Assembly: GCA_000702685.1 (NCBI GenBank) | Contig: JNJD01000006.1 | Coordinates: 124,001 to 188,000, forward strand | Length of the DNA: 64,000 bases | DNA from: Lachnospiraceae bacterium AC2028 | Lineage (GTDB): Bacteria; Bacillota; Clostridia; Lachnospirales; Lachnospiraceae | Reading direction: 5' to 3' | Shown: positions 18,233-26,962 of the stretch, in pieces | How positions within the stretch are numbered: the stretch's first letter is position 1 | Layout of the letters: each line of letters starts with the position of its first letter | The notes under the pieces: model-generated | What the model was told of the DNA's origin: nothing | The model's input: the letters and a program-made list of their open reading frames with translations, nothing else | Databases searched by the model: none | Made by a program: the position numbers and the translations under genes

Positions 18233-19044
18233 TATTCGAAATAATGATGAACCGTCTGTTCAAGGTCCTCGTCTTTTTTTACAACAACGCCGATGAATGG
18301 AAGTCTTGTCTTGATCTGTCCATAAGGAATACCACCGATCTGAAGAGCATTGATCCAGTCTATAAGTTCGGAGGTGGAAGGCTTCTTCCTTATATCCCTG
18401 ATATCACGGATCTGATAGAAAACATCCATAGCCTCTGCAAGGAGATGCTCTTCAACCTCGGGGAAGTGCACTCTGATGATCTCTTCCATGAGTTCCCTAC
18501 CGGGGAACTCGATATAATGGAAAATACATCTTCTGAGGAACGCATCGGGAAGTTCCTTTTCGGCATTTGATGTGATGATGACTATAGGTCTGTTCTTAGC
18601 CTTTACGGTTCTCTTGGTTTCATTTATATAGAACTCCATCTGATCGAGCTCCCAGAGAAGATCGTTCGGGAATTCCAGATCGGCTTTATCGATCTCATCT
18701 ATAAGAAGGACAACCTGGTCCTCGCTATCAAAGGCCTCACCGAGTTTTCCGAGCTTGATGTAATGAGCGATATCGTCAACTCCGCCTTCGCCGAACTGAC
18801 CGTCATAAAGTCTCTGGATCGTATCATACATATAGAGACCGTCCTGAGCCTTTGTTGTGGATTTGATATTCCATATGATAAGTTTCTTACCGAGCGCATC
18901 CGCAACGGACTGGGCAAGCATTGTCTTGCCGGTTCCGGGTTCACCCTTGATAAGAAGAGGCTTTTTGAGAGCAATTGCAATATTCACGGAATCCATAAGT
19001 TCCGGACTTGCAACATAACCTTTTGTTCCTTCAAACTTTTCCAT
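18232..19044 (-). CDS. MoxR-family AAA+ ATPase
   Basis: 270 aa, AAA+ core only. Walker A GEPGTGKTMLA near residue 36, Walker B VVLLIDEIDKAD near residue 110, sensor 1 IVITSNAEKE, arginine finger DAFLRRCIFHY. MoxR ATPases work as hexamers with VWA proteins to remodel or mature a target complex. The stop overlaps the VWA start and the start abuts the response-regulator stop with no gap, so the MoxR/VWA pair is locked into the signalling operon. Confidence 0.9.
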   Translation of the reverse strand: MEKFEGTKGYVASPELMDSVNIAIALKKPLLIKGEPGTGKTMLAQSVADALGKKLIIWNIKSTTKAQDGLYMYDTIQRLYDGQFGEGGVDDIAHYIKLGKLGEAFDSEDQVVLLIDEIDKADLEFPNDLLWELDQMEFYINETKRTVKAKNRPIVIITSNAEKELPDAFLRRCIFHYIEFPGRELMEEIIRVHFPEVEEHLLAEAMDVFYQIRDIRDIRKKPSTSELIDWINALQIGGIPYGQIKTRLPFIGVVVKKDEDLEQTVHHYFE

Positions 19045-19800
19045 TTAATTATCTCCGTTAAAAAATTTATCAAGTTCATTCCTGAGGACTTCCTTGCTTA
19101 TTGATTTAAGCAGATACCCCTGAGGATTAAGCTTCATTACCGTCTTGACGCTTTCCTTGTCAGACTTACCGGTTAGAAATATTACGGGAATATCCCTCGA
19201 AAACTCTTCGCTTCTGATCATCTCCAGTATCTCAAGTCCGGATGCAACCGGCATCATATAATCAAGAAGAACAAGATCCGCATGGTTTTTTGCAAGCCAT
19301 GTAAGAGCCTGAATTCCTGAATTGGCCATATAGACTTTATATTTATCCTTGAGCCAGTCCCTGACTGTACGCAGATAAGTTGTATCGTCATCTACGATCA
19401 GAACGCTCTTCTTGTCATTTTCTTCCTGGGCGGTTGACTGAACGCCTCTGATCAGACCGATAAGCTCCTGCATGTCGATCGGTCTCTCGAGCTTACCGGC
19501 AAGGAAATTATCGGATATGTAATCATTTACAACCGCAAAATCCGCAGGGGAACCGATCAATATAAGTTTCTTCTCATCATCATTGCATTTATCCTTGAGA
19601 TATATGAGAAGATCGGTCTTTTCAAGTATGGATTCATCAATATAAAGGATTATTATCTTCTTTTCATCGATCGAATTCCTTATGCCCGGTGATTCCGTGG
19701 ATGAAAAAGAACACAGAAATCCTTCTGCCTCAAGCTTATATTTTATGGCATTGACCATAAAACTGTCTATTTTACTCACCATAAGAACGGATTCACTCAT
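19045..19800 (-). CDS. Double-receiver protein (degenerate REC plus canonical REC)
   Basis: 251 aa, two receiver folds and no output domain. The N-terminal copy (residues 4-118) starts VLMVSKID instead of an Asp-Asp pair and has Asp55 in LYIDES; it looks non-phosphorylatable or atypical. The C-terminal copy (residues 132-250) is canonical: LIVDDDT acidic pair, phosphoacceptor Asp180 in LLDYMMP, Thr in FLTGKSD. The C-terminal switch Lys is present in YLLKS, without the usual following Pro. With no DNA-binding or enzymatic domain it must act by protein contact, plausibly on MoxR encoded with no gap downstream. Start ATGA overlaps the hybrid kinase-like gene by four bases. Confidence 0.88.
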   Translation of the reverse strand: MSESVLMVSKIDSFMVNAIKYKLEAEGFLCSFSSTESPGIRNSIDEKKIIILYIDESILEKTDLLIYLKDKCNDDEKKLILIGSPADFAVVNDYISDNFLAGKLERPIDMQELIGLIRGVQSTAQEENDKKSVLIVDDDTTYLRTVRDWLKDKYKVYMANSGIQALTWLAKNHADLVLLDYMMPVASGLEILEMIRSEEFSRDIPVIFLTGKSDKESVKTVMKLNPQGYLLKSISKEVLRNELDKFFNGDN

Positions 19801-22466
19801 AATGCCTCCTTCGCGATACCGAGAACGGTTTCCCAGTCAAGCGCTTCCATGGACTTTCGTATTCTTTCAAATCTTTCGGCGTCTTCGGACTTAAACTCAT
19901 ATTGACGAAGCGAATCAAAAATGATCTCTATGCTGTCATAATCCATCATCATGGCAAGCTCATAGATCGTCATATAAGCATCTTTTACAATTTCCGGTGT
20001 GGCGGGCGCTACAGAGACCGGTTCGTCTACTTTCATCTTATCGGATAGGGCTTTGGACAAAGCTCTGTATTCCGCGAGAAGATCCTGTGTTTTTTCTTTT
20101 ATAAACTCCGTATTATGATCCTTGCCGGCAGCTTCAAGAGCTCTGGCCAGCTCGGATAATTCAAGCGCACCGATGATCCTTGCGGAACTCTTTAAAGCAT
20201 GAACCCTGATGGTATAACCGTCAATATCACCTGCGGTATAAAGGGAATCTATCTCATCGGCTTTGACTTCCGTAGTGCCGATAAATATCTCAACAGCTCT
20301 TTTCAGCCCGTCTTCGGAACCGCAGTTATATACGCCCTGTTCGATATCAATCCCCTTGATCCCTTCAAGGAATGACAGTTCTCCGCTGAGATTGATTTCT
20401 TCGGAAGCACTCCCAGGTTTTGCGTTCTCAGTCTTTACAACCTCAACTCCGTCGGAAAGATTATATGATGAAGAAATATTTAAGGTGAACGCACGCTTCT
20501 CGTCCTTGGAACCGATCACGCTGACCTTATCCTTGGGAAGATAAAGAAGAAGCAATGCATCAATGACTTCGGAATCATCATCAATATTCATATAATCGGT
20601 ATAACTGTCATATATCACAGCAGGATCGATATCCGAATTCTTTTTGAGAATAAGTATCGTAGGAATATCAACGCTGTTCCAGATATATGTCTTGATCGAA
20701 CGGTTATCGCCGGAACGCAGTCCGTCTTCGACAAATACGATATCGTAATCGCCGCCGGACAGTCTTTCTATGCATTCATCACAGCCGTATACAACATCGA
20801 TCCTTGCCATTGTTGTAAGGAACAGCCTGGATAACCTGTTGATCTCCTCCCTTTCCCGGCCTGCAATTAGTATCTTGGCGCCGGGCGCTATAAGAGGTCT
20901 TGAAAAAGTCGAAGCGAGCATGAACCCGCTTATGCCCGAAACGGAATTGACTTTGACAACGGTCTCCATTGTGGCAAGAGGAAGGAATTTACCGACCGCC
21001 CTGAGAAGCGAACCGCCGGTAAAAGGCTTGGGAAGGAATGCATCAAAGCCTTCACTTAGATATTTTTCCCTTTCTCCCCTTACCGCATTTGCGGTAACAA
21101 CAACAATGGGAGTAAGATCGCAAAGAGAATTTTCCCTGAGATAATGCATTGCTTCAACGCCGTCCATAACCGGCATCATATGATCCATAAGTATAAGATC
21201 ATAATCATTTTTGGTCACCAGTTCGATAGCGGTCTTGCCGTCCTCAGCACCGTCAACCGAAAAGCCGAACTGCTTTACGGTACGGACAAGAAGTTCCATG
21301 TTGAGTTCGTTATCGTCTACACAGAGTATCCTGTACATTGACGAATCGGGAAAAGAATCCGGATCAGAAGTTCCCGGTGAATAATAACCGGATCTGGAGA
21401 TGAAATCCTTGGTGTTTTTTTTCTCATCAAGATCAAATCCGACGTTGAGATACAGCTCCTTTTCTATCTCATCAAGAGAAACAAGGGCACTGTTTCCGAA
21501 CTCACTGATGTCAGCCATGTTGTCTACAATATCGGTAAAGAACTGATCAAGCCTTCTTGCGCCTTTGAAGGCACTGGCCGCATTTTCTTTGACATCATCC
21601 GATACATTTGCCTTGATGATCTCTTCCGTGTATCCCATGATCGCATTGATCGGGGTTTTTATCTCATGAGACAGATGTGACAAAAACGTGCTCTTTGCTT
21701 CATCCGATCTCTTGATCCTCTCCAGAGCTCTTCTTTCATCATTACGTACTTTATCAAGCTCTTCCAGAGTATTGACAAGTTCCGTATATTCGGGAGTCTC
21801 CAGGGTAAGAAAGAGCATAAACAGACATATCCCGCTTACGAAATAAGCCATAAGAGCCTGCTCTTCCAGTATTATCTGAAGGATAAAGATAATAAGAACG
21901 ATAATGAATCCAATTGTAAGAAAGCATCTCTGCACCTTGCTGAATTTCTTTTTTTTGAAAAAAGAAAGAGAAACACCGAGTAAAATGTAATAAAGAGGGA
22001 ACAGATATCCGACGGTTCCGTATAAAAGACTTCTTACAAGCCCGACACCCGGAACATAAGAAAATGCAATGCCGGTAAAATAATTGATCACCAGTATGAT
22101 CACATAGATCACATTGATCGCATATGAGATCATATTCAGGATATGTTCGCTCTTCTGCAATCCGGCAAAAGCGACCATATATAAGTAAAATCCCATAGAG
22201 CTGCTCAGTCCCATAAGGAAGTTGAGCGAAAGGAATATAATATGGAATGAAGGTGAAAGCGTATCCCCCCACATAAACGTGATCGCAGTCACTATATCAA
22301 GCAGCGTACCTACTGTTGTAAGAAGCGCATAGATCTTAAATCTGTAATTGGTAGCTTTTGTGTCGCGGTCATCTTTATAATATCCGAACACAAAAATAAG
22401 CAGTATCAGCTCGATGGGCAATACCGACAGTTCAAAATATATGTTGTAGGTCTGTTCGAATACCAA
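19797..22466 (-). CDS. Hybrid histidine-kinase-like membrane protein with HPt but no ATPase domain
   Basis: 889 aa. About seven hydrophobic helices (residues 13-223) form a membrane sensor; then a coiled segment, a HisKA dimerisation domain with phosphoacceptor His267 (SHLSHEIKTP), a canonical receiver (residues 379-497; Asp428 in LMDHMMP, Lys480 in LPKPF), a second, degenerate receiver (about 530-640) lacking the acidic pair, and an HPt domain with His near residue 756 (VHALKSSARIIGA). Between HisKA and the first receiver there are only some 50-60 residues with no N, G1, F or G2 boxes, so the HATPase_c domain is absent. It cannot autophosphorylate alone; it may be a relay scaffold or phosphatase. 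Confidence 0.88.
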   Translation of the reverse strand: MVFEQTYNIYFELSVLPIELILLIFVFGYYKDDRDTKATNYRFKIYALLTTVGTLLDIVTAITFMWGDTLSPSFHIIFLSLNFLMGLSSSMGFYLYMVAFAGLQKSEHILNMISYAINVIYVIILVINYFTGIAFSYVPGVGLVRSLLYGTVGYLFPLYYILLGVSLSFFKKKKFSKVQRCFLTIGFIIVLIIFILQIILEEQALMAYFVSGICLFMLFLTLETPEYTELVNTLEELDKVRNDERRALERIKRSDEAKSTFLSHLSHEIKTPINAIMGYTEEIIKANVSDDVKENAASAFKGARRLDQFFTDIVDNMADISEFGNSALVSLDEIEKELYLNVGFDLDEKKNTKDFISRSGYYSPGTSDPDSFPDSSMYRILCVDDNELNMELLVRTVKQFGFSVDGAEDGKTAIELVTKNDYDLILMDHMMPVMDGVEAMHYLRENSLCDLTPIVVVTANAVRGEREKYLSEGFDAFLPKPFTGGSLLRAVGKFLPLATMETVVKVNSVSGISGFMLASTFSRPLIAPGAKILIAGREREEINRLSRLFLTTMARIDVVYGCDECIERLSGGDYDIVFVEDGLRSGDNRSIKTYIWNSVDIPTILILKKNSDIDPAVIYDSYTDYMNIDDDSEVIDALLLLYLPKDKVSVIGSKDEKRAFTLNISSSYNLSDGVEVVKTENAKPGSASEEINLSGELSFLEGIKGIDIEQGVYNCGSEDGLKRAVEIFIGTTEVKADEIDSLYTAGDIDGYTIRVHALKSSARIIGALELSELARALEAAGKDHNTEFIKEKTQDLLAEYRALSKALSDKMKVDEPVSVAPATPEIVKDAYMTIYELAMMMDYDSIEIIFDSLRQYEFKSEDAERFERIRKSMEALDWETVLGIAKEAL

Positions 22467-22480
22467 TATGCTCTACCCGT

Positions 22481-23944
22481 TTATCTGTAATTCTTGGCTC
22501 TCTTATAGATCCCGGCAGCGGCTTTATACAGATCGTCGTAACCTTCGGTGTATTTTCTGATATCCTGTTCGGATCTGATCCCGGGACAGAAGAAGGATTC
22601 ATCCGTTATGTCGACTTTGTCCGAAGGCAGATACTTAACAAGAAGCTCTTCAATGTTTTTCGGATTCACGGGTTTGGCGACAACGTCCGTAAACGCCCCC
22701 CTGCCGATATCGTCTTCCGTAACGGTTTCCGAATCTTCAACAATGGCTATGCAGGGCTTTCTGACATCCAGAATATTCGGCTCTCCGCTCCTGATATGAT
22801 TGATAAGCTTAATGCCTTTATCATCTTTCATAGACAGATCGGCAAATATAACATCATATTCATTGATTCGTAAAAGCGTGATCGCTTCTTCACAATTTGA
22901 GGCAAGATCGATAGTGACACCGGACGATTCGAGAAGACGACGGATGATCTCTATATTACATTTATCCTTATCGGCATAAAGGATCCTCGAAGCGGGTGAA
23001 TAAAACATTCGCTGCTCGCCATCATTCAGGAATGATCGCTTTCTGACAGTTTTCTTGATGTCACCTATTCCGGTTGCGTCCACAATCTCCGAATGGATCG
23101 TAAGGTCAAATGCGATCTCTTCATCGACCGTTTCGAAAGCTTTGAAATTCCCGCCGATGGCATTCAGGGTATTTCCCGCTATAAAGAATTCAAGAAGTCC
23201 TTTTTCACTGCCGGAGAATAAAAGCTTATTGTCCGATAATCCGTTCTCCAGTATATTCGAAAGCTTATCGGCAGAAGTCGACAGGGATTCACAGATGATC
23301 CTGAATGTGATATCGGTGAATCCTTCACAGCTTTCTTCATGAACGGAAGATAATTTTACATAGCCTTTTGAGGAATTTTTGCAGATAAAAGAAAACAGAT
23401 TAAGAAAACTCCGTCTCAGCTTTTCGTAGTCTCCCTTTATGATGCCGGGAGTATCCTTATCAAGGTCGATATCAAGAATAAGTCCCCTGTTCTTAAGCGA
23501 AGGACCGGACAGGCTGATGACATCTATCATAAGCGAAGCAAGATCGACATCATCTTTATAGACATCGATCAGGCCTCTTTCAAGTCTTATATAATCCGAA
23601 GTTCCCTGCATAAGAGCAATGACATCTTCTCCGGATGTTTTGATATGTGAAGCGTGATCCCTGATGTTATCATCATGACATTCCCGCATGATCAGTTCAT
23701 TCATACCGAGAACAGAGATCATTCCCATCTTCACTTCTCTGGTCAGATTACTGAGAAGAATATTTCTGTCATCGCCGATGTGTCTGACCATATCAATGAG
23801 TCTTTCGTTCTCAATGATGTATTTTTTCCGCACCCTGAAATAAAGCGTGGCGGATACAGCAAGAAACAGGACCGCCGCGATCAGAACAACGGACAATATT
23901 AGCATTTGAAAAGAGGCATCACCACTGAGTATCGGATACTTCAT
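22481..23944 (-). CDS. Pseudo-histidine kinase with receiver domain, membrane-anchored
   Basis: 487 aa. One N-terminal membrane helix (residues 13-36), then a HisKA-like helix pair in which the phosphoacceptor is Arg69 (LSNLTREVKMGM against the usual SHEIKTP), then a HATPase_c-like fold with eroded boxes (RRSFLNLFSFICKNSSKG lacks the key N-box Asn; no GxGxG G2 box), and a C-terminal receiver (about residues 330-460) with Asp in FADLSMKD. It resembles a kinase that has lost catalysis. Start ATG at 23944 overlaps gpsA by 26 bases and follows AGGGAAAAGAAGG; an ATG at 23905 is an alternative but would remove residues just before the membrane helix. Confidence 0.82.
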   Translation of the reverse strand: MKYPILSGDASFQMLILSVVLIAAVLFLAVSATLYFRVRKKYIIENERLIDMVRHIGDDRNILLSNLTREVKMGMISVLGMNELIMRECHDDNIRDHASHIKTSGEDVIALMQGTSDYIRLERGLIDVYKDDVDLASLMIDVISLSGPSLKNRGLILDIDLDKDTPGIIKGDYEKLRRSFLNLFSFICKNSSKGYVKLSSVHEESCEGFTDITFRIICESLSTSADKLSNILENGLSDNKLLFSGSEKGLLEFFIAGNTLNAIGGNFKAFETVDEEIAFDLTIHSEIVDATGIGDIKKTVRKRSFLNDGEQRMFYSPASRILYADKDKCNIEIIRRLLESSGVTIDLASNCEEAITLLRINEYDVIFADLSMKDDKGIKLINHIRSGEPNILDVRKPCIAIVEDSETVTEDDIGRGAFTDVVAKPVNPKNIEELLVKYLPSDKVDITDESFFCPGIRSEQDIRKYTEGYDDLYKAAAGIYKRAKNYR

Positions 23945-24923
23945 CCTTCTTTTCCCTGAGCATAAGCTCCTTTACAGCAACGCCGGCATCCTTGCCCTCG
24001 AAAAGGATAAGGTTGACCTGCTCGATTATAGGAAGGCTGACATCATATTTTCTTCCGAGTTCGATCGCAGCCTTTGCGGAATAGATTCCCTCAACGACCA
24101 TTCCGACTTCTTTCTGTGCTTCTTCAAGGCTCTTGCCTTCTCCGAGAAGTATGCCGCATCTTCTGTTGCGCGAATGCATACTTGCACAGGTAACGATAAG
24201 ATCGCCCATTCCGGTAAGTCCGCTGAATGTTTCGGGCCTGCATCCCATCTTTACACCGAGTCTGGAAATCTCGGCTATACCTCTGGTTATCAGGGCTGCC
24301 TTTGCATTATCACCGTATCCGAGTCCGTCAGCGATACCCGCGGCAAGAGCAACAACATTCTTAAGAGAACCTCCGAGTTCTACGCCCTTGACATCGGAAC
24401 TGGTATAGACTCTGAAAGTCTCGGTCATGAAAACATCCTGTACAAAAAGTGCAGTCTCTTTGTTGTGGGAAGCTACAACGATCGTCGTAGGCATAAGCCT
24501 GGAAACTTCCTCGGCATGAGTGGGACCCGAAAGTACACAAACATCGGCACACGGAATCTCATCGGAAATCTGCTCGGAAAGAGTTTTGAGAGTACCCTCT
24601 TCTATTCCCTTTGCAACATCGACGATTATCTGGCCGTCCTTTATAAGAGGTGCAAGTCTCTTTGCAGTCTTTCTGGTAAAAGAAGAAGCAACGGCCATTA
24701 CAAGGATATCCCTGTCGGTCACAGCCTCCTTATCATCAAGCGTATATCTGACGCTTTCGGGAATGGTCGCACCGGGAAGCATCTTATGAGCGTGAGTTGA
24801 GGAAAGCATCTCTATCTCCGATTCGACGGCAGACCAGACCATTACATCATGACCTGCGGTCGCAAGAAGTATGGTAAGACCTATTCCCCATGTACCTCCG
24901 CCGAGAACTGTTACCTTTGCCAT
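23919..24923 (-). CDS. gpsA: Glycerol-3-phosphate dehydrogenase [NAD(P)+]
   Basis: 334 aa. Reduces dihydroxyacetone phosphate to sn-glycerol-3-phosphate for phospholipid synthesis. N-terminal Rossmann motif VTVLGGGTWGIGLTILL, conserved VAKGIEEGT, LSGPTHAEEV, catalytic Lys in GVELGGSLKNVVALAAG, and GLTGMGDLIVTC. It lies two bases after plsY, which uses its product, a conserved Firmicutes pairing with der. The stop lies inside the start of the pseudo-kinase gene. Confidence 0.96.
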   Translation of the reverse strand: MAKVTVLGGGTWGIGLTILLATAGHDVMVWSAVESEIEMLSSTHAHKMLPGATIPESVRYTLDDKEAVTDRDILVMAVASSFTRKTAKRLAPLIKDGQIIVDVAKGIEEGTLKTLSEQISDEIPCADVCVLSGPTHAEEVSRLMPTTIVVASHNKETALFVQDVFMTETFRVYTSSDVKGVELGGSLKNVVALAAGIADGLGYGDNAKAALITRGIAEISRLGVKMGCRPETFSGLTGMGDLIVTCASMHSRNRRCGILLGEGKSLEEAQKEVGMVVEGIYSAKAAIELGRKYDVSLPIIEQVNLILFEGKDAGVAVKELMLREKKDEVSDTQW

Positions 24924-24925
24924 AT

Positions 24926-25603
24926 TTATCTCCTTTCGGGAACGTTTAAATCATTCTTTTTATTCAGATATGTCTTTCTTTCTTCACCCTTGATGAGTCT
25001 GACTATGTTGGCCCTGTGCTGCCAGTATGCAAGGATCATTAAAAATCCTGCGATGATATACATCTCATTAAGAGAAGCCTGTGAGATCCCGTCGTAGATC
25101 CCGAAAAGATTCATCTGGCCTGTAACAACAAGCTGGATAAAGAATCCGGCATAGAGAACGAGAGATCCTAAACTGACATAGTGTGTAAGCAGATAAGGCA
25201 CGAAGAAGTAAGCCAGTCCCGGAAAAAAGAATGAACCGTGAAACGCAAGGATCATACCTCCGGTAGCAGCAATGCCCTTTCCGCCTTTGAAATGCATATA
25301 GAATGGAAAATCATGAGCAAGAATGCATCCCGCTCCGCCGTAGATGATCAGCAGAAATCTGAGCTCGGGATACATCTGAGCGAATGTGAATCTGATAATG
25401 ATAGCAGTGATTATGGCTTTGAGCATATCACCCGCAAAAACGATAAGTCCCGCTTTGGTGCCGAGCACTCTGAGGGCATTTGTGGTACCGGAATTACCGC
25501 TGCCGTAATTCCTGATATCGATGCCTTTGCATTTACCGACTATATATGCGGTCTGGACAAGTCCCAGAGCGTATCCTATAAGAAAGCACCATAATCGTGC
25601 CAT
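24926..25603 (-). CDS. plsY: Acyl-phosphate:glycerol-3-phosphate acyltransferase PlsY
   Basis: 225 aa polytopic membrane enzyme that acylates sn-glycerol-3-phosphate from acyl phosphate made by PlsX. Family motifs: NYGSGNSGTTNALRVLG (motif 1), HFKGGKGIAAT (motif 2, phosphate loop) and HRANIVRLIKGEE near the C-terminus. Start at ATG 25603 behind AAGGTGA; the frame is open further upstream but overlaps der. One base separates it from der. Works with gpsA (adjacent) and plsX (50041-51057). Confidence 0.95.
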   Translation of the reverse strand: MARLWCFLIGYALGLVQTAYIVGKCKGIDIRNYGSGNSGTTNALRVLGTKAGLIVFAGDMLKAIITAIIIRFTFAQMYPELRFLLIIYGGAGCILAHDFPFYMHFKGGKGIAATGGMILAFHGSFFFPGLAYFFVPYLLTHYVSLGSLVLYAGFFIQLVVTGQMNLFGIYDGISQASLNEMYIIAGFLMILAYWQHRANIVRLIKGEERKTYLNKKNDLNVPERR

Positions 25604-25604
25604 A

Positions 25605-26930
25605 TCATTCACCTTTTCTTTCCCTGACAATGAATTTAAGGGGTGTACCCTTGAAGCCGAAATTCTCACGCACCTGATTCTCTATGTATCTGATGTATGA
25701 GAAATGTGCCAGTTCCTTGTCATTGACAAATATCACAAACGTCGGCGGCCTGCTTGAGACCTGCGTCATGTAATAAAGCTTGAGGAATTTGCCCTTGTCG
25801 TTGGGAGGCTGCTGCATCGCAACGGCTTCGGCAAGTATCTCGTTAAGAGCACCGGTACCGACTCTCTTGTCCTGGCTCTCCCTGACCATATCAATAGTCT
25901 CAAAAAGCTTGCCGAGTCTCTGTCCGGTTAGTGCGGATATGAAGATTATCTCCGCATACGGCATAAATGAAAGGATATTCCTTACATTTTCGGTAAATTT
26001 ATAAATGGTCTTGTCATCCTTATTGACGGCATCCCATTTATTGACCGCGATTATGACGGCTTTGCCACGGTCATGAGCTATGCCGGCAATCTTGGCATCC
26101 TGCTCGGTGACACCTTCCGTCGCATCTATAACAAGAACTGCGATATCGGCTCTTTCAACGGCACTGACGGTCCTGACGATCATATAATGCTCGAGATCGT
26201 CCTTGATCTTGTTCTTTCGTCTGAGCCCGGCCGTGTCGATGAATATATATTCCTTCTCACCGTACATGACCCTGGTATCTACAGCGTCCCTGGTGGTTCC
26301 GGCTATGTCGGATACGATCAGTCTGTTCTCGCCGAGGAGCTTATTGATCAGCGAAGATTTTCCTGTATTCGGCTTGCCGATGACGGCCACTTTCGGAGTA
26401 TCCCCATCTTCACGCTGATCGGTTTCTTCTTCAAAATAGCTTACAACCTTATCGAGAAGCTCACCGAATCCCAACATATTGGTAGCCGAAATCGGATAGG
26501 GTTCGCCAATTCCGAGATTATAGAACTCATATACATCGGATTGCTGCTTTTCAAATGAATCAACCTTATTTACGACAAGGATGACAGGCTTTCTGGACTT
26601 GCGGAGCATGGAACACACTCCCGCATCGGCATCCTGAAGTCCCGTCTTGGCATCGCAAACAAAAAGAATGACATCGGCGGTATCAATTGCGATCTGAGCC
26701 TGGTCTCTCATGGAGGATAAAAGAAGATCCTTGGATTCGGGCTCGATTCCACCGGTATCGATCATCGTAAAATTGTAATTAAGCCATGTAACGTCGGCAT
26801 AGATCCTGTCCCTGGTGATTCCGGGAGTATCCTTTACAATGGAAATCCTTTCACCGGCAAGGGCATTAAAAAGTGTCGATTTTCCGACATTCGGTCTTCC
26901 GACGACGGCAACAATAGGTCTGTAACTCAT
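25605..26930 (-). CDS. der: GTPase Der (EngA), 50S ribosome assembly
   Basis: 441 aa with two tandem GTPase domains and a KH-like C-terminus. First G domain: GRPNVGKST, DTPGITRD, DTGGIEP, NKVD; second: GKPNTGKSS, DIAGTTRD, DTAGLRRK, NKWD. Der is needed for late assembly of the 50S subunit. The start is the ATG at 26930 giving MSYRPIVAVVGRPN, the normal family N-terminus; a TTG at 26957 would add nine residues without a ribosome site. Conserved neighbours are plsY and DUF512. Confidence 0.96.
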   Translation of the reverse strand: MSYRPIVAVVGRPNVGKSTLFNALAGERISIVKDTPGITRDRIYADVTWLNYNFTMIDTGGIEPESKDLLLSSMRDQAQIAIDTADVILFVCDAKTGLQDADAGVCSMLRKSRKPVILVVNKVDSFEKQQSDVYEFYNLGIGEPYPISATNMLGFGELLDKVVSYFEEETDQREDGDTPKVAVIGKPNTGKSSLINKLLGENRLIVSDIAGTTRDAVDTRVMYGEKEYIFIDTAGLRRKNKIKDDLEHYMIVRTVSAVERADIAVLVIDATEGVTEQDAKIAGIAHDRGKAVIIAVNKWDAVNKDDKTIYKFTENVRNILSFMPYAEIIFISALTGQRLGKLFETIDMVRESQDKRVGTGALNEILAEAVAMQQPPNDKGKFLKLYYMTQVSSRPPTFVIFVNDKELAHFSYIRYIENQVRENFGFKGTPLKFIVRERKGE

Positions 26931-26962
26931 AAACAAAAAATACCTGTTTAAACACAAAAATA

